NCBI RefSeq assembly: GCF_008386505.1
Contig: NZ_VUNZ01000003.1
Coordinates: 372,001-436,000 of the forward strand
Length of the DNA stretch: 64,000 nucleotides
Reading direction: 5' to 3'
DNA from: Chryseobacterium sediminis
GTDB taxonomy: Bacteria > Bacteroidota > Bacteroidia > Flavobacteriales > Weeksellaceae
Shown one piece after another: positions 43,258-50,983 of this stretch. How positions within the stretch are numbered: position 1 is the stretch's first letter; each line of letters begins with the position of its first letter. Below the pieces are notes generated by a model, which was given only the letters and a program-made list of their open reading frames with translations, had not been told where the DNA came from and did no database searches. Made by a program: the position numbers and the translations under genes.

Positions 43258-44675
43258 TGGCAGAAATGGTGGGGAAATATAATTCGGGGCCATTTGGCAG
43301 AAGAAAAAAGCCAAACTTATCCATGCTCCAGATTATTAACATGAGTATGGGATTCCTTGGAATTCAAATGGCGTTCGGACTACAAAATGGAAATGCAAGC
43401 CGTATTCTGGGTAATTTAGGAGCTGATGTTCACGAATTATCATGGTTCTGGCTGGTGGCTCCTGTTACAGGACTGATTGTTCAGCCTATCATTGGGCATA
43501 TGGGAGATAATACCTGGAGTCCGTTGGGAAGGAGAAAACCTTACTTCTTAATTGGAGCCGTTTTATGCGCTATAGGGCTGGTACTTCTTCCAAATGCAGC
43601 ATCCGTTACTCAGATGTTTGCTGCCAATGCTCTTTTATTAGCGGTCATATTCCTTGCTATGATGGATGCTTCCGTAAATATTGCGATGGAGCCTTTCAGA
43701 GCTTTGGTAGGAGATATGCTCCCGAAACATCAAGGAACAATAGGGTTTTCAGTGCAGACAATTCTGATTGGAATCGGAGCCGTATTGGGCTCTTATCTAC
43801 CGGATTGGTTAACAAAAATGGGGATTTCCAACGAAGCCCCGGCAGGATTTGTGGCTGATAATGTGATTTACTCCTTTTATATAGGAGCAGGATTGCTCAT
43901 TATCTCAATTCTGTATACCATCTTGACAACCAGAGAATATTCTCCGCAGGAATTCGCTGATTTTGAAGACGGAAAAGAAGTAGAACAACACAAGTCTAAG
44001 CTTTCGGATATTTTTAAAGACTTTGCAGCCATTCCTCCACAGATGAAAAAACTGGGAATCGTTCAGTTCTTTTCCTGGTTTGCATTATTTACCATGTGGG
44101 TATTTACTACCAGTGCGCTGGCAACCCATCATTTTGGGCTTTCTCCGGAAGATACCCATTCCAAGGCATTTAATGATGCAGGGGATTTAACAGGGAAGCT
44201 TTTCGGAATGTACAATCTCTGGGCAATCCCGTTTGCATTTCTATTGACCCCAATAGCGAAACTGATTGGTAAAAAACAGACTCATGCTTTAGCTTTGCTG
44301 TGCGGAGGTTTGGGGCTTGTTTCAATGTATTTCATTAAAGATGTCAATAATTTATGGATATCCATGATCGGCTTAGGTTTCGCCTGGGCAAGTATTCTGG
44401 CAATGCCTTATGCGATGCTTATTGAAGTAATTCCACAAAGAAAAATGGGAGTTTATATGGGAATATTCAATTTCTTTATTGTGATTCCGCAAATTATCAA
44501 TGGGTTATTTGGAGGTCCGGTTGTAAGTGGTGTTTTTGGAAAACAAGCGATGGATTATGTTGTGGTAGGAGGTGTTTGTATGCTGATAGGAGCTGTAGTT
44601 ACCATGATTTTTGTTAAATCTGAAGATGAAGCCCCTAAGGAAATTGAAGAAGAAATCAAACAGGTGCATTTCTGA
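43257..44675 (+). CDS. MFS sugar transporter (maltose/glucoside type, SLC45/GPH-like)
   Basis: 472 residues, about 12 membrane helices. The N-terminal LSMLQIINMSMGFLGIQMAFGLQNGNASRILGNLGAD and GHMGDNTWSPLGRRKPYFLIGA (motif A-like loop) match bacterial relatives of SLC45 and plant sucrose transporters, which are usually found beside GH13/GH97 genes in Bacteroidota. It should carry maltose or glucose from periplasm to cytoplasm with protons. Its ATG overlaps the stop of the NTF2-like gene. It closes the locus; a repeat-type hairpin follows. Confidence 0.92.
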   Translation: MAEMVGKYNSGPFGRRKKPNLSMLQIINMSMGFLGIQMAFGLQNGNASRILGNLGADVHELSWFWLVAPVTGLIVQPIIGHMGDNTWSPLGRRKPYFLIGAVLCAIGLVLLPNAASVTQMFAANALLLAVIFLAMMDASVNIAMEPFRALVGDMLPKHQGTIGFSVQTILIGIGAVLGSYLPDWLTKMGISNEAPAGFVADNVIYSFYIGAGLLIISILYTILTTREYSPQEFADFEDGKEVEQHKSKLSDIFKDFAAIPPQMKKLGIVQFFSWFALFTMWVFTTSALATHHFGLSPEDTHSKAFNDAGDLTGKLFGMYNLWAIPFAFLLTPIAKLIGKKQTHALALLCGGLGLVSMYFIKDVNNLWISMIGLGFAWASILAMPYAMLIEVIPQRKMGVYMGIFNFFIVIPQIINGLFGGPVVSGVFGKQAMDYVVVGGVCMLIGAVVTMIFVKSEDEAPKEIEEEIKQVHF

Positions 44676-44710
44676 AAATTGAATACGTTTAAATTCAAAA
44701 TATCAATAGG

Positions 44711-44764
44711 AGCGGGCTAAAGCCCGCTTTCTCTATTAATAAACATCCCGCTGGCTTTAGCGGA
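44711..44764. repeat. GCGGGCTAAAGCCCGC hairpin repeat, copy 1
   Basis: Perfect stem AGCGGGCT (44711-44718) / AGCCCGCT (44721-44728), then a second partial unit CCCGCTGGCTTTAGCGG (about 44747-44763). A near-identical element lies at 62861-62883. Can act as terminator for the transporter gene. Confidence 0.7.
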
Positions 44765-44770
44765 AACCAT

Positions 44771-45376
44771 TTACGAAGCCAAAACAGATTCAATGTCAGT
44801 AATGGTTTGTGATAAATTCTCATCTCTCACTTCCGGAAACACAGTTCCTTCACTTCTGAAGACTTGAATATCTGTAATCCCTATAAAAGCAAATAAAGTT
44901 CTTAAATAATCTTCCATCTGATTAATAATGGTCTTATCTTCATATATCCCGCCAATGGCAATATTCAGGTATACTTTTTTGTTTTTCAAAAGTCCTTTTG
45001 GAGTGCTATCTGCATAAGAGAAGGTTTTTCCGGGAATAGAAATATGATCAATCCAGGATTTTAAAGTGGAAGGAAAGCTGAAATTGTAAAAAGGAAGTCC
45101 AATAACAAGAATATCCGCTTCTTCAATTTCTTTTAAAGCCTGATCAGAATATTTTGAAGCTTCTTTCTGTTCATTACTTCTTTCCTCATGAGGGATTTCA
45201 AAAGATAAAAAATGTTTGGTTTCCATATGAGGAATAGGATCTGATGCCAGGTCACGAACCAAAACTTTACTTTCAGGATTGTTCTTTAATAATTGGCTGA
45301 TGAGAGCTTCGGAAAGCTTGTTACTTGCTGAATTCTCTCCATTGATGCTTGTTTTGATATTTAAAATAGTAGTCAT
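44771..45376 (-). CDS. azoR: FMN-dependent NADH-azoreductase
   Basis: 201 residues from ATG 45376 (MTTILNIKTS); the longer frame has 36 non-conserved residues crossing the operator. Flavodoxin-like fold: TSINGENSASNKLSEALI at the FMN phosphate loop, GLPFYNFSFPSTLKSWIDHI (FMN-binding PMYNF-like motif) and a C-terminal GI...EGT region. AzoR enzymes reduce quinones by two electrons and also azo dyes, protecting against thiol stress. Divergent from an HxlR regulator with a 10-bp inverted repeat between, so probably controlled by it. Confidence 0.92.
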   Translation of the reverse strand: MTTILNIKTSINGENSASNKLSEALISQLLKNNPESKVLVRDLASDPIPHMETKHFLSFEIPHEERSNEQKEASKYSDQALKEIEEADILVIGLPFYNFSFPSTLKSWIDHISIPGKTFSYADSTPKGLLKNKKVYLNIAIGGIYEDKTIINQMEDYLRTLFAFIGITDIQVFRSEGTVFPEVRDENLSQTITDIESVLAS

Positions 45377-45421
45377 TTTTTTTAAATTTTTTGTTTTTAC
45401 TGATGACAAAATTATTGTAAA

Positions 45422-45462
45422 TTCACTTTCCAAAGTATAGCAGTTACCTAAAGGAAAGTGAA
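45422..45462. promoter_or_regulatory. Candidate HxlR operator between azoR and its regulator
   Basis: Perfect 10-bp inverted repeat TTCACTTTCC (45422-45431) and GGAAAGTGAA (45453-45462), centres 31 bp apart, about three helical turns. The right arm ends one base before the regulator's ATG at 45464, so binding would block both divergent genes. Confidence 0.7.
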
Positions 45463-45463
45463 A

Positions 45464-45817
45464 ATGGAAAAACAAGACAATCATAAAACATGCTTGCAGA
45501 TTTTGAAACCTGTAAGAGATACCCTTGATGTGATTAGCGGAAAATGGAAATTACTCATTATTATTTCATTAAATGCAGGAAACAAACGTTTTACTGAAAT
45601 TGAAAGAAGTATTCCAAAACTCACATCAAAAGTATTAGCAAAAGAATTAAAAGAACTTGAGCAAAATGGCTTACTGGAAAGAATTGTAAAAGACACCTAT
45701 CCGGTATGCATCGAATATTATCCTACGGCTCACGCAGAAACATTAACATCAGTGGTGGAATCTTTAAAAGACTGGGGTGAAAATCACCGAAAACACATTT
45801 TGGAAGTCCTTCGGTAG
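45464..45817 (+). CDS. HxlR-family regulator, probable thiol/quinone sensor
   Basis: 117 residues from ATG 45464 (a GTG two codons upstream is possible). HxlR winged helix: DTLDVISGKWKLLIIISLNAGNKRFTEIERSIPKLTSKVLAKELKELEQNGLLER. Cys10 (HKTCLQIL) lies where the redox-active N-terminal cysteine of B. subtilis YodB/CatR sits; Cys86-type positions near the C terminus are absent (a second Cys is in YPVCIEYY). YodB represses an azoreductase and is relieved by quinones, the same pairing as here. Function by analogy. Confidence 0.9.
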   Translation: MEKQDNHKTCLQILKPVRDTLDVISGKWKLLIIISLNAGNKRFTEIERSIPKLTSKVLAKELKELEQNGLLERIVKDTYPVCIEYYPTAHAETLTSVVESLKDWGENHRKHILEVLR

Positions 45818-45831
45818 TGGAGAACGAAGAG

Positions 45832-45965
45832 AGATAAACCCTTGCGCTCTAAAAACATATAGAATGTAAAAACCTTTGCATCTTAGCGTTTCCAACCTAT
45901 CTGCATCTTCAACTCTTTTGACCCATAAATTTCCTTTCTTACCCTACATCAACTTTTAAAACACC
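45832..45965. repeat. Intergenic repeat-like segment (TTTGCATCTTAGCG type)
   Basis: Contains CCCTTGCGCTCTAAAAAC, CCTTTGCATCTTAGCGTTTC and CTATCTGCATCTTCAACTC. The wording resembles dispersed 'ctttgcg/tttgcgtt' intergenic sequence common in this genus. It contains no ORF. Only one copy in the window, so the repeat status is inferred. Confidence 0.4.
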
Positions 45966-46002
45966 CACATCCCGTACATTTGTACCATAAATAATCACAG
46001 AA

Positions 46003-46731
46003 ATGAAAACAGTATATCATAAAGCAGATTCAAGAGGCCATGCTAACCACGGATGGTTAAATTCTTACCATACATTCAGTTTTGCCAACTATCAAAACAG
46101 AGACAGAACAAACTTTGGGGTTCTGAGAGTATTAAATGATGATACCGTCTCTCAGGGAATGGGTTTCGGAACACATCCACACAGAGATATGGAAATTATA
46201 TCCATTCCTCTGGAAGGAGATTTGGAACACAAAGATTCAATGGGAACTACAGCCGTGATCAAAAAAGGAGAGATCCAGGTGATGAGTGCGGGAACAGGTG
46301 TTAAGCACAGTGAATATAACAAAAATAAAGATGAAGAGGTAAAGTTTCTACAGATCTGGGTTTTCCCGAGAGAATTGGACGTTGAACCAAGATATGATCA
46401 GAAAAGTATTAAAGAAGGAGAAAAGATTAACGGATTCCAACAGATTTTATCCCCTAATAAAAATGATGAAGGAGTCTGGATTCATCAGGATGCATGGTTC
46501 AATCTGGCTAACTTTACAAAAGGAAACGGCAAAAATTATATGCTCAACAAAAAAGGAAACGGAGTCTATGCATTTGTTTTAAAAGGAAGTGCAAAAATTG
46601 GAGACCGTGTTCTGAATGAAAGAGACGGATTAGGAATCTGGGATACTCAGAGCTTTAATATCGAGGCTGTGGAAGACACTGAAGTATTATTAATGGAAGT
46701 TCCAATGGAACTGCCGTCTTATCTTAAATAA
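46003..46731 (+). CDS. Pirin-family protein (YhhW-like quercetinase)
   Basis: 242 residues, bicupin. The first cupin has the metal site FGTHPHRDMEIISIPLEGDLEHKDSMG (His, His, ... His) and MSAGTGVKHSEYN (Glu). The opening HKADSRGHANHGWLNSYHTFSFANY is the pirin start. Bacterial YhhW opens quercetin; many relatives are stress-related with unknown substrates. Close to azoR/HxlR and an FMN reductase, so a detoxification role is plausible. A gap of 38 bp separates it from the FMN reductase. Confidence 0.92.
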   Translation: MKTVYHKADSRGHANHGWLNSYHTFSFANYQNRDRTNFGVLRVLNDDTVSQGMGFGTHPHRDMEIISIPLEGDLEHKDSMGTTAVIKKGEIQVMSAGTGVKHSEYNKNKDEEVKFLQIWVFPRELDVEPRYDQKSIKEGEKINGFQQILSPNKNDEGVWIHQDAWFNLANFTKGNGKNYMLNKKGNGVYAFVLKGSAKIGDRVLNERDGLGIWDTQSFNIEAVEDTEVLLMEVPMELPSYLK

Positions 46732-46769
46732 AAAACTAAATTTGTAATCTTAAAAAATAAACCTCACCT

Positions 46770-47321
46770 ATGAAAATTTTAGCAATAGCAGGAAGTAACT
46801 CAGACGTTTCAATGAACAAACAGTTGGTAGCATACGCATCAACATTATTTGAAAATGCAGAAGTAGAAGTAGTCGATCTGAATCCTTTTGAAATGTCAAT
46901 CTATAAGCATGAAAGAGAATTGGCTGGTGGCGTTCCTCAGGAAGCTCATGACTTTGCTGCCAAAATAGACGGTGCCAATGTACTATTGGTAGCTTTGGCA
47001 GAACACAACGGAACTTATTCTACAGCATTCAAAAATGTGTTCGACTGGGTGTCAAGAATCAAAGACAGAACGGTTTGGAATGAAGTGCCAATGTTATTGA
47101 TGTCTACATCTCCCGGAGGTAGAGGTGGTGCAGGAGTTTTAGAGGCTGCATCAAAGCGTTTCCCTTTCCACGGAGGAAATGTGGTGGAAACTTTTTCATT
47201 GCCTTTCTTTAATGATAACTTTGATAAAGGAACTCAGAAGATTTCTAATGAAGAGAAAATCAATGAGTTGAAAGAAAAAATTAAGAAGATTGCGGCTATA
47301 GAAACTATCCTTGAAAAATAG
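46770..47321 (+). CDS. NADPH-dependent FMN reductase (flavodoxin-like)
   Basis: 183 residues. Starts ILAIAGSNSDVSMNKQLVAYA, the FMN phosphate loop of the SsuE/ArsH-like NADPH-dependent FMN reductases, followed by ALAEHNGTYSTAFKNVFDWVSR and MLLMSTSPGGRGGAGVLEAA. Likely a quinone or flavin reductase that fits with the pirin and AzoR nearby. A TAAATTTG element at 46737-46744 in the gap could give it its own promoter; it may also be read from the pirin gene. Confidence 0.9.
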   Translation: MKILAIAGSNSDVSMNKQLVAYASTLFENAEVEVVDLNPFEMSIYKHERELAGGVPQEAHDFAAKIDGANVLLVALAEHNGTYSTAFKNVFDWVSRIKDRTVWNEVPMLLMSTSPGGRGGAGVLEAASKRFPFHGGNVVETFSLPFFNDNFDKGTQKISNEEKINELKEKIKKIAAIETILEK

Positions 47322-47324
47322 AAT

Positions 47325-47354
47325 TTGAATATTCATTTAAAATTACTATTTTTG
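47325..47354 (+). promoter_or_regulatory. Strong promoter of a short transcription unit
   Basis: -33 TTG at 47325-47327, 19-bp spacer, -7 TATTTTTG at 47347-47354. It starts just after the FMN reductase stop and points at a 24-codon ORF and a terminator, so the predicted RNA is about 120 nt. Confidence 0.65.
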
Positions 47355-47368
47355 CAAAAAGAAAAGAG

Positions 47369-47443
47369 ATGAAAATTCAGACCTCCTATAAACAATGTTT
47401 TTCTCATAAAGGGAAAATTGTGGGCTCTGAAATTCTGAGATAA
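47369..47443 (+). CDS. 24-codon ORF in a promoter-terminator unit
   Basis: ATG 47369 to TAA 47441-47443, encoding 24 residues starting MKIQTSYKQCF and ending GSEILR. The peptide is basic with one cysteine and has no signal peptide. A purine-rich AAGAAAAGAG lies directly before the ATG. A fitting promoter 15 nt upstream and a terminator 8 nt downstream make an isolated transcript, so it is either a microprotein, a leader peptide or part of a small RNA. I do not recognise it. Confidence 0.4.
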   Translation: MKIQTSYKQCFSHKGKIVGSEILR

Positions 47444-47450
47444 AATAACG

Positions 47451-47482
47451 GCCGATAATCTGAAAAGATTGTCGGCTTTTTT
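47451..47482 (+). terminator. Terminator of the short unit upstream of purM
   Basis: GCCGATAATCT (47451-47461) pairs with AGATTGTCGGC (47466-47476), with one G-T pair and a 4-nt loop, then TTTTTT. Confidence 0.85.
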
Positions 47483-47524
47483 GTTTTCTAAAATCGAGTA
47501 TAAAAGTAATTGAAATATTAAAAG

Positions 47525-47600
47525 ATAAGAAGACACAAGACGTCAGATGCAAGACAATTAATCATCTGAAATCTGAATCCGATATCTAAAAATCTAAGCA
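47525..47600. repeat. Intergenic ATCTGA repeat, copy 2
   Basis: Includes GACGTCAGATGCAAGAC and CATCTGAAATCTGAATCCGATATC, related to the elements at 26690 and 48600. Lies immediately upstream of purM. Confidence 0.65.
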
Positions 47601-47603
47601 GAC

Positions 47604-48596
47604 ATGAGCAACACTTACAAATCAGCAGGAGTAGACAAAGAAGAAGGATACAAAACGGTTGACAAGATCAAAAAAGCGGTCGGTGAAACCCATAATTCCA
47701 ATGTACTGAATCATTTGGGAAGTTTTGGAGCTTTCTATGAAATCGGTGGATACAAAAATCCGGTTCTTGTATCAGGAACAGATGGAGTAGGAACAAAGCT
47801 GAAAGTAGCTTTAGATACTAAAAAATATGATTCTATTGGTGTAGATTGCTTCGCAATGTGTGCCAATGATATTCTTTGCCACGGTGCAAAACCTTTATTT
47901 TTCCTTGATTATCTGGCTTGCGGAAAGCTTGATTCAGAAATCGCAGCAGAAATTGTTTTAGGAATGGTGGCAGCCTGTAAAGATAATAACTGTGCATTGA
48001 TTGGTGGAGAAACTGCTGAAATGCCGGGAATGTACCAGCCTGGAGATTATGATGTTGCCGGATTCTGTGTAGGAATCGTAGAAAAAGATCAAATCATTGA
48101 CGGTTCTACCATCAAAGCAGGTAACAAAATTATTGCATTGCCAAGTTCAGGATTCCACTCAAACGGTTTCTCTTTAGTAAGAAAAGTATTCCCGAACTTT
48201 GAAGAAGAATTTGAAGGAAAACCTTTATATGAGACACTTCTTGTTCCTACAAGATTATACTATAAAGACATTCATAAAGTATTGGAAGAAGTAAAAGTAA
48301 GCGGAATTGCTCACATTACAGGAGGCGGTCTTTACGAAAACGTTCCAAGAATTATTCCTGAAGGACTTTGTGCTTCTATTGACGAATCGAAAATCAGAAT
48401 TCCTAGCGTAATGCTTGAATTGGAAAAGAGAGGAGGAGTAGCACGTGAGGAAATGTACGGAACATTCAATATGGGTGTTGGGATGGTAATCGTAGTGGAT
48501 GCTGAACATGCTGAAAAAGTATTGCACCTTTTAGATGATGCTTATGAAATTGGAGAAATCACAGAAGGAGCAGAAAAAATCAATTTGAAATTTTAA
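47604..48596 (+). CDS. purM: Phosphoribosylformylglycinamidine cyclo-ligase (AIR synthetase)
   Basis: Fifth step of purine synthesis: ATP-dependent closure of FGAM to AIR. 330 residues, with DGVGTKLKVALDTKKYDSIGVDCFAMCANDILCHGAKPLFFLDYLACGKL, GGETAEMPGMY and FHSNGFSLVRK, all standard AIR synthetase motifs, and the late HITGGGLYENVPRI. It begins the purM-purN-purH-purD-guaA cluster. The upstream gap carries a terminator and an intergenic repeat, so its promoter must lie within or after the repeat. Confidence 0.97.
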   Translation: MSNTYKSAGVDKEEGYKTVDKIKKAVGETHNSNVLNHLGSFGAFYEIGGYKNPVLVSGTDGVGTKLKVALDTKKYDSIGVDCFAMCANDILCHGAKPLFFLDYLACGKLDSEIAAEIVLGMVAACKDNNCALIGGETAEMPGMYQPGDYDVAGFCVGIVEKDQIIDGSTIKAGNKIIALPSSGFHSNGFSLVRKVFPNFEEEFEGKPLYETLLVPTRLYYKDIHKVLEEVKVSGIAHITGGGLYENVPRIIPEGLCASIDESKIRIPSVMLELEKRGGVAREEMYGTFNMGVGMVIVVDAEHAEKVLHLLDDAYEIGEITEGAEKINLKF

Positions 48597-48599
48597 ATG

Positions 48600-48672
48600 A
48601 CATCAGATTTCAGACTCTAGACATCAGGCTGTAAGTCTGTAATCTTAAATCTGACATCTAACATCTGAATAA
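48600..48672. repeat. Intergenic ATCTGA repeat, copy 3
   Basis: CATCAGATTTCAGACTCTAG at the left and AATCTGACATCTAACATCTG at the right. Related to the copies at 26690 and 47525. It fills the gap between purM and purN. Confidence 0.68.
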
Positions 48673-49235
48673 TGAAGAACATCGTTGTGCTTGTATCCGG
48701 TTCAGGAACTAATCTGCAGAGAATCATTGATACCATTGAAGCTGGAGAAATCCAGAATGCAAAAGTATCTTTAGTGATTGCCGACAGAGAATGTTTCGGA
48801 TTGGAAAGAGCAAAGAATCACAATATAGAAAGCATACTCATTCCAAGAGGAAAGAATTTCAGTAGTGAATTGGCTAAAGTAATCCCTGAAAATACAGATC
48901 TTATCGTATTGGCAGGATTTTTATCCATTTTAAAATCTGAATTCTGTGAAAACTGGAATGGTAAAATAATCAATATTCATCCTGCTTTGCTTCCGAAATT
49001 CGGAGGAAAAGGAATGTGGGGAATGAACGTTCATAATGCAGTAATAGAAGCTAAAGAAGTAGAGAGTGGGGCTACTGTACATTTTGTAACGCCGGGCATT
49101 GATGAAGGAGAAGCCATACTTCAGAAATCTTTTGAAGTAACCGCTGATGATACTCCGGAAACATTGGCTCAGAAAGTTCACCAGATTGAATATGAAATAT
49201 TTCCAATAGCGATCAATAAGGTTCTTGGAAACTAA
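48672..49235 (+). CDS. purN: Phosphoribosylglycinamide formyltransferase
   Basis: Third step of purine synthesis, 10-formyl-THF dependent. 187 residues. VLVSGSGTNLQRIIDTIEAG binds the GAR phosphate; INIHPALLPKFGGKGMWG holds the catalytic His; GATVHFVTPGIDEG carries the catalytic Asp. Length matches PurN. The ATG at 48672 lies directly after the repeat. The 142-bp gap to purH holds a weak hairpin (GTCAAGAATT ... AATTTTTGAC, 49257-49279) and nothing else I can identify. Confidence 0.96.
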   Translation: MKNIVVLVSGSGTNLQRIIDTIEAGEIQNAKVSLVIADRECFGLERAKNHNIESILIPRGKNFSSELAKVIPENTDLIVLAGFLSILKSEFCENWNGKIINIHPALLPKFGGKGMWGMNVHNAVIEAKEVESGATVHFVTPGIDEGEAILQKSFEVTADDTPETLAQKVHQIEYEIFPIAINKVLGN

Positions 49236-49377
49236 TTCTCTTCCCTGGAAGGGTGTCAAGAATTAAGAATTTTTGACGGGATAATTAAAGAAATCTAAGT
49301 AAATAAAAGTAAATTCGGAGGTGAAAGACCCGGATACAGTTTGAAATAGCTGTAAAAAGTAAAAAATTGAAAGTAAA

Positions 49378-50895
49378 ATGAGTAAAAAGAGAGTTTTAAT
49401 CAGTGTTTCTGACAAAAGTGGATTAATAGAATTCGCGCAGTTTTTGGAGGCTCAGAATTATGAGTTGATCTCTACAGGAGGAACGTTCAAACATTTGAAA
49501 GACGCTGGTTTAAATCCTATTCAGATTGATGAGGTAACCAATTTCCCTGAAATGTTGGATGGAAGAGTGAAAACTTTACACCCGAAAGTTCACGGTGGAT
49601 TGCTGGCTGTCCGTAACAACGAAGAGCATATGAAAACCGTTCAGGAACACGGAATTGGTCTGATTGACATGGTGATCGTAAACCTTTACCCTTTCTTTGA
49701 AAATGTAAACAAAGACATTTCTTTACATGAAAAGGTAGAATTTATTGATATCGGAGGTCCTTCAATGCTTCGTTCTGCAGCGAAAAACTTTGACTCTGTA
49801 ACGGTAATCACTGATGTAGAAGATTATGCAGCAGTGAAAATTGAAATGGAGCAAAACGGAGATACGTACATCGAGACCCGTAAAAAATTGGCAGGAAAAG
49901 TATTCAACCTTACCTCTGCATATGATGCAGCTATTTCAAGAATGCTTTTAGATGAAGAATATCCTACGTATTTAAATGCTTCTTATAAAAAAGTTGCTGA
50001 TTTAAGATACGGAGAAAACCCTCACCAGACAGCTGCTTACTATGTTTCTACTTTCGAGAATGGAGCAATGAAAGACTTTGAACAGCTTGGTGGTAAAGAA
50101 CTTTCTTTCAACAACCTTCGTGATATGGACCTTTGCTGGAAAGTAGTTACTGAGTTCAAAGAAGAAATGGCTTGTTGTGCCGTAAAACACTCTACCCCTT
50201 GTGGAGTTGCTATCGGAACTTCAGCATTGGAAACTTACCAGAAAACATTTGAATGTGACCCGGTTTCTATCTTTGGCGGAATTGTTGCAATGAACTATAA
50301 AATTGATGCAGCAACAGCAGAAGAATTGAACAAAACATTCCTTGAGATTGTAATGGCTCCTGAATTCGATGAAGAAGCTCTTGAAGTTTTAAGAAAAAAG
50401 AAAAACCTTAGAATTATCAAAATCGTAAATCCGGTTTCTGACAAACAGACTTGGGTGAAAGTAGACGGAGGTATTCTGGTTCAGGATAACGATACTTATT
50501 TCTCTGACGATATCAAAGTGGTTACTGAGGTACAACCTACAGAAGAGCAGAAAAAAGCATTACTTTTCTCTCAGAGAGTGGTAAAATATGTGAAATCAAA
50601 CGCCATTGTAGTTTCTAACGGAATTCAGGCATTCGGTATCGGTGGCGGACAGGTAAACAGAATCTGGGCAACACAGCAGGCGATCGAAAGAGCAAAAGAA
50701 AAATTCTCCGGAGATTTGGTATTGGCTTCAGATGCGTTTTTCCCTTTCCGTGATGTGGTAGATTTCTGCGCTCAGGAAGGTATCAAGGCGATTATTCAGC
50801 CAGGTGGAAGTGTAAAAGATCAGGACAGTGTAGAGGCTGCAAATGAACACGGTATTCCAATGATGTTTACAGGTGTTAGACACTTTTTCCACTAA
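49378..50895 (+). CDS. purH: Bifunctional AICAR transformylase / IMP cyclohydrolase
   Basis: Last two steps to IMP. 505 residues. The N-terminal IMP cyclohydrolase (MGS-like) domain is 1-190: VLISVSDKSGLIEFAQFL, LDGRVKTLHPKVHGGLLA. The transformylase domain follows, with LRYGENPHQ, the catalytic Lys-His in AVKHSTPCGVAIG, SDAFFPFRD and a C-terminal FTGVRHFFH. Complete. The following 88-bp gap contains a separate promoter for purD. Confidence 0.97.
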   Translation: MSKKRVLISVSDKSGLIEFAQFLEAQNYELISTGGTFKHLKDAGLNPIQIDEVTNFPEMLDGRVKTLHPKVHGGLLAVRNNEEHMKTVQEHGIGLIDMVIVNLYPFFENVNKDISLHEKVEFIDIGGPSMLRSAAKNFDSVTVITDVEDYAAVKIEMEQNGDTYIETRKKLAGKVFNLTSAYDAAISRMLLDEEYPTYLNASYKKVADLRYGENPHQTAAYYVSTFENGAMKDFEQLGGKELSFNNLRDMDLCWKVVTEFKEEMACCAVKHSTPCGVAIGTSALETYQKTFECDPVSIFGGIVAMNYKIDAATAEELNKTFLEIVMAPEFDEEALEVLRKKKNLRIIKIVNPVSDKQTWVKVDGGILVQDNDTYFSDDIKVVTEVQPTEEQKKALLFSQRVVKYVKSNAIVVSNGIQAFGIGGGQVNRIWATQQAIERAKEKFSGDLVLASDAFFPFRDVVDFCAQEGIKAIIQPGGSVKDQDSVEAANEHGIPMMFTGVRHFFH

Positions 50896-50924
50896 TTAAA
50901 ATAGAATTAAAAAATAATTAGGGA

Positions 50925-50956
50925 TTGTATTTTTAGCATTCAAAATTATATATTTG
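50925..50956 (+). promoter_or_regulatory. Promoter of purD
   Basis: -33 TTG at 50925-50927, 21-bp spacer, -7 TATATTTG at 50949-50956, 27 nt upstream of the purD ATG at 50984. Confidence 0.65.
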
Positions 50957-50983
50957 TAAAATAAGACTAGATAATAAAAAAGT

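Noticed and set aside
44711..44764. Inverted repeats as ends of an insertion sequence
   Set aside because: No transposase frame lies between or near the hairpins, and the copies are 18 kb apart with ordinary genes between.
49257..49279. Hairpin in the purN-purH gap as a terminator or riboswitch
   Set aside because: Stem is AT-rich with no T-run after it, and I could not match the region to a known purine riboswitch core.
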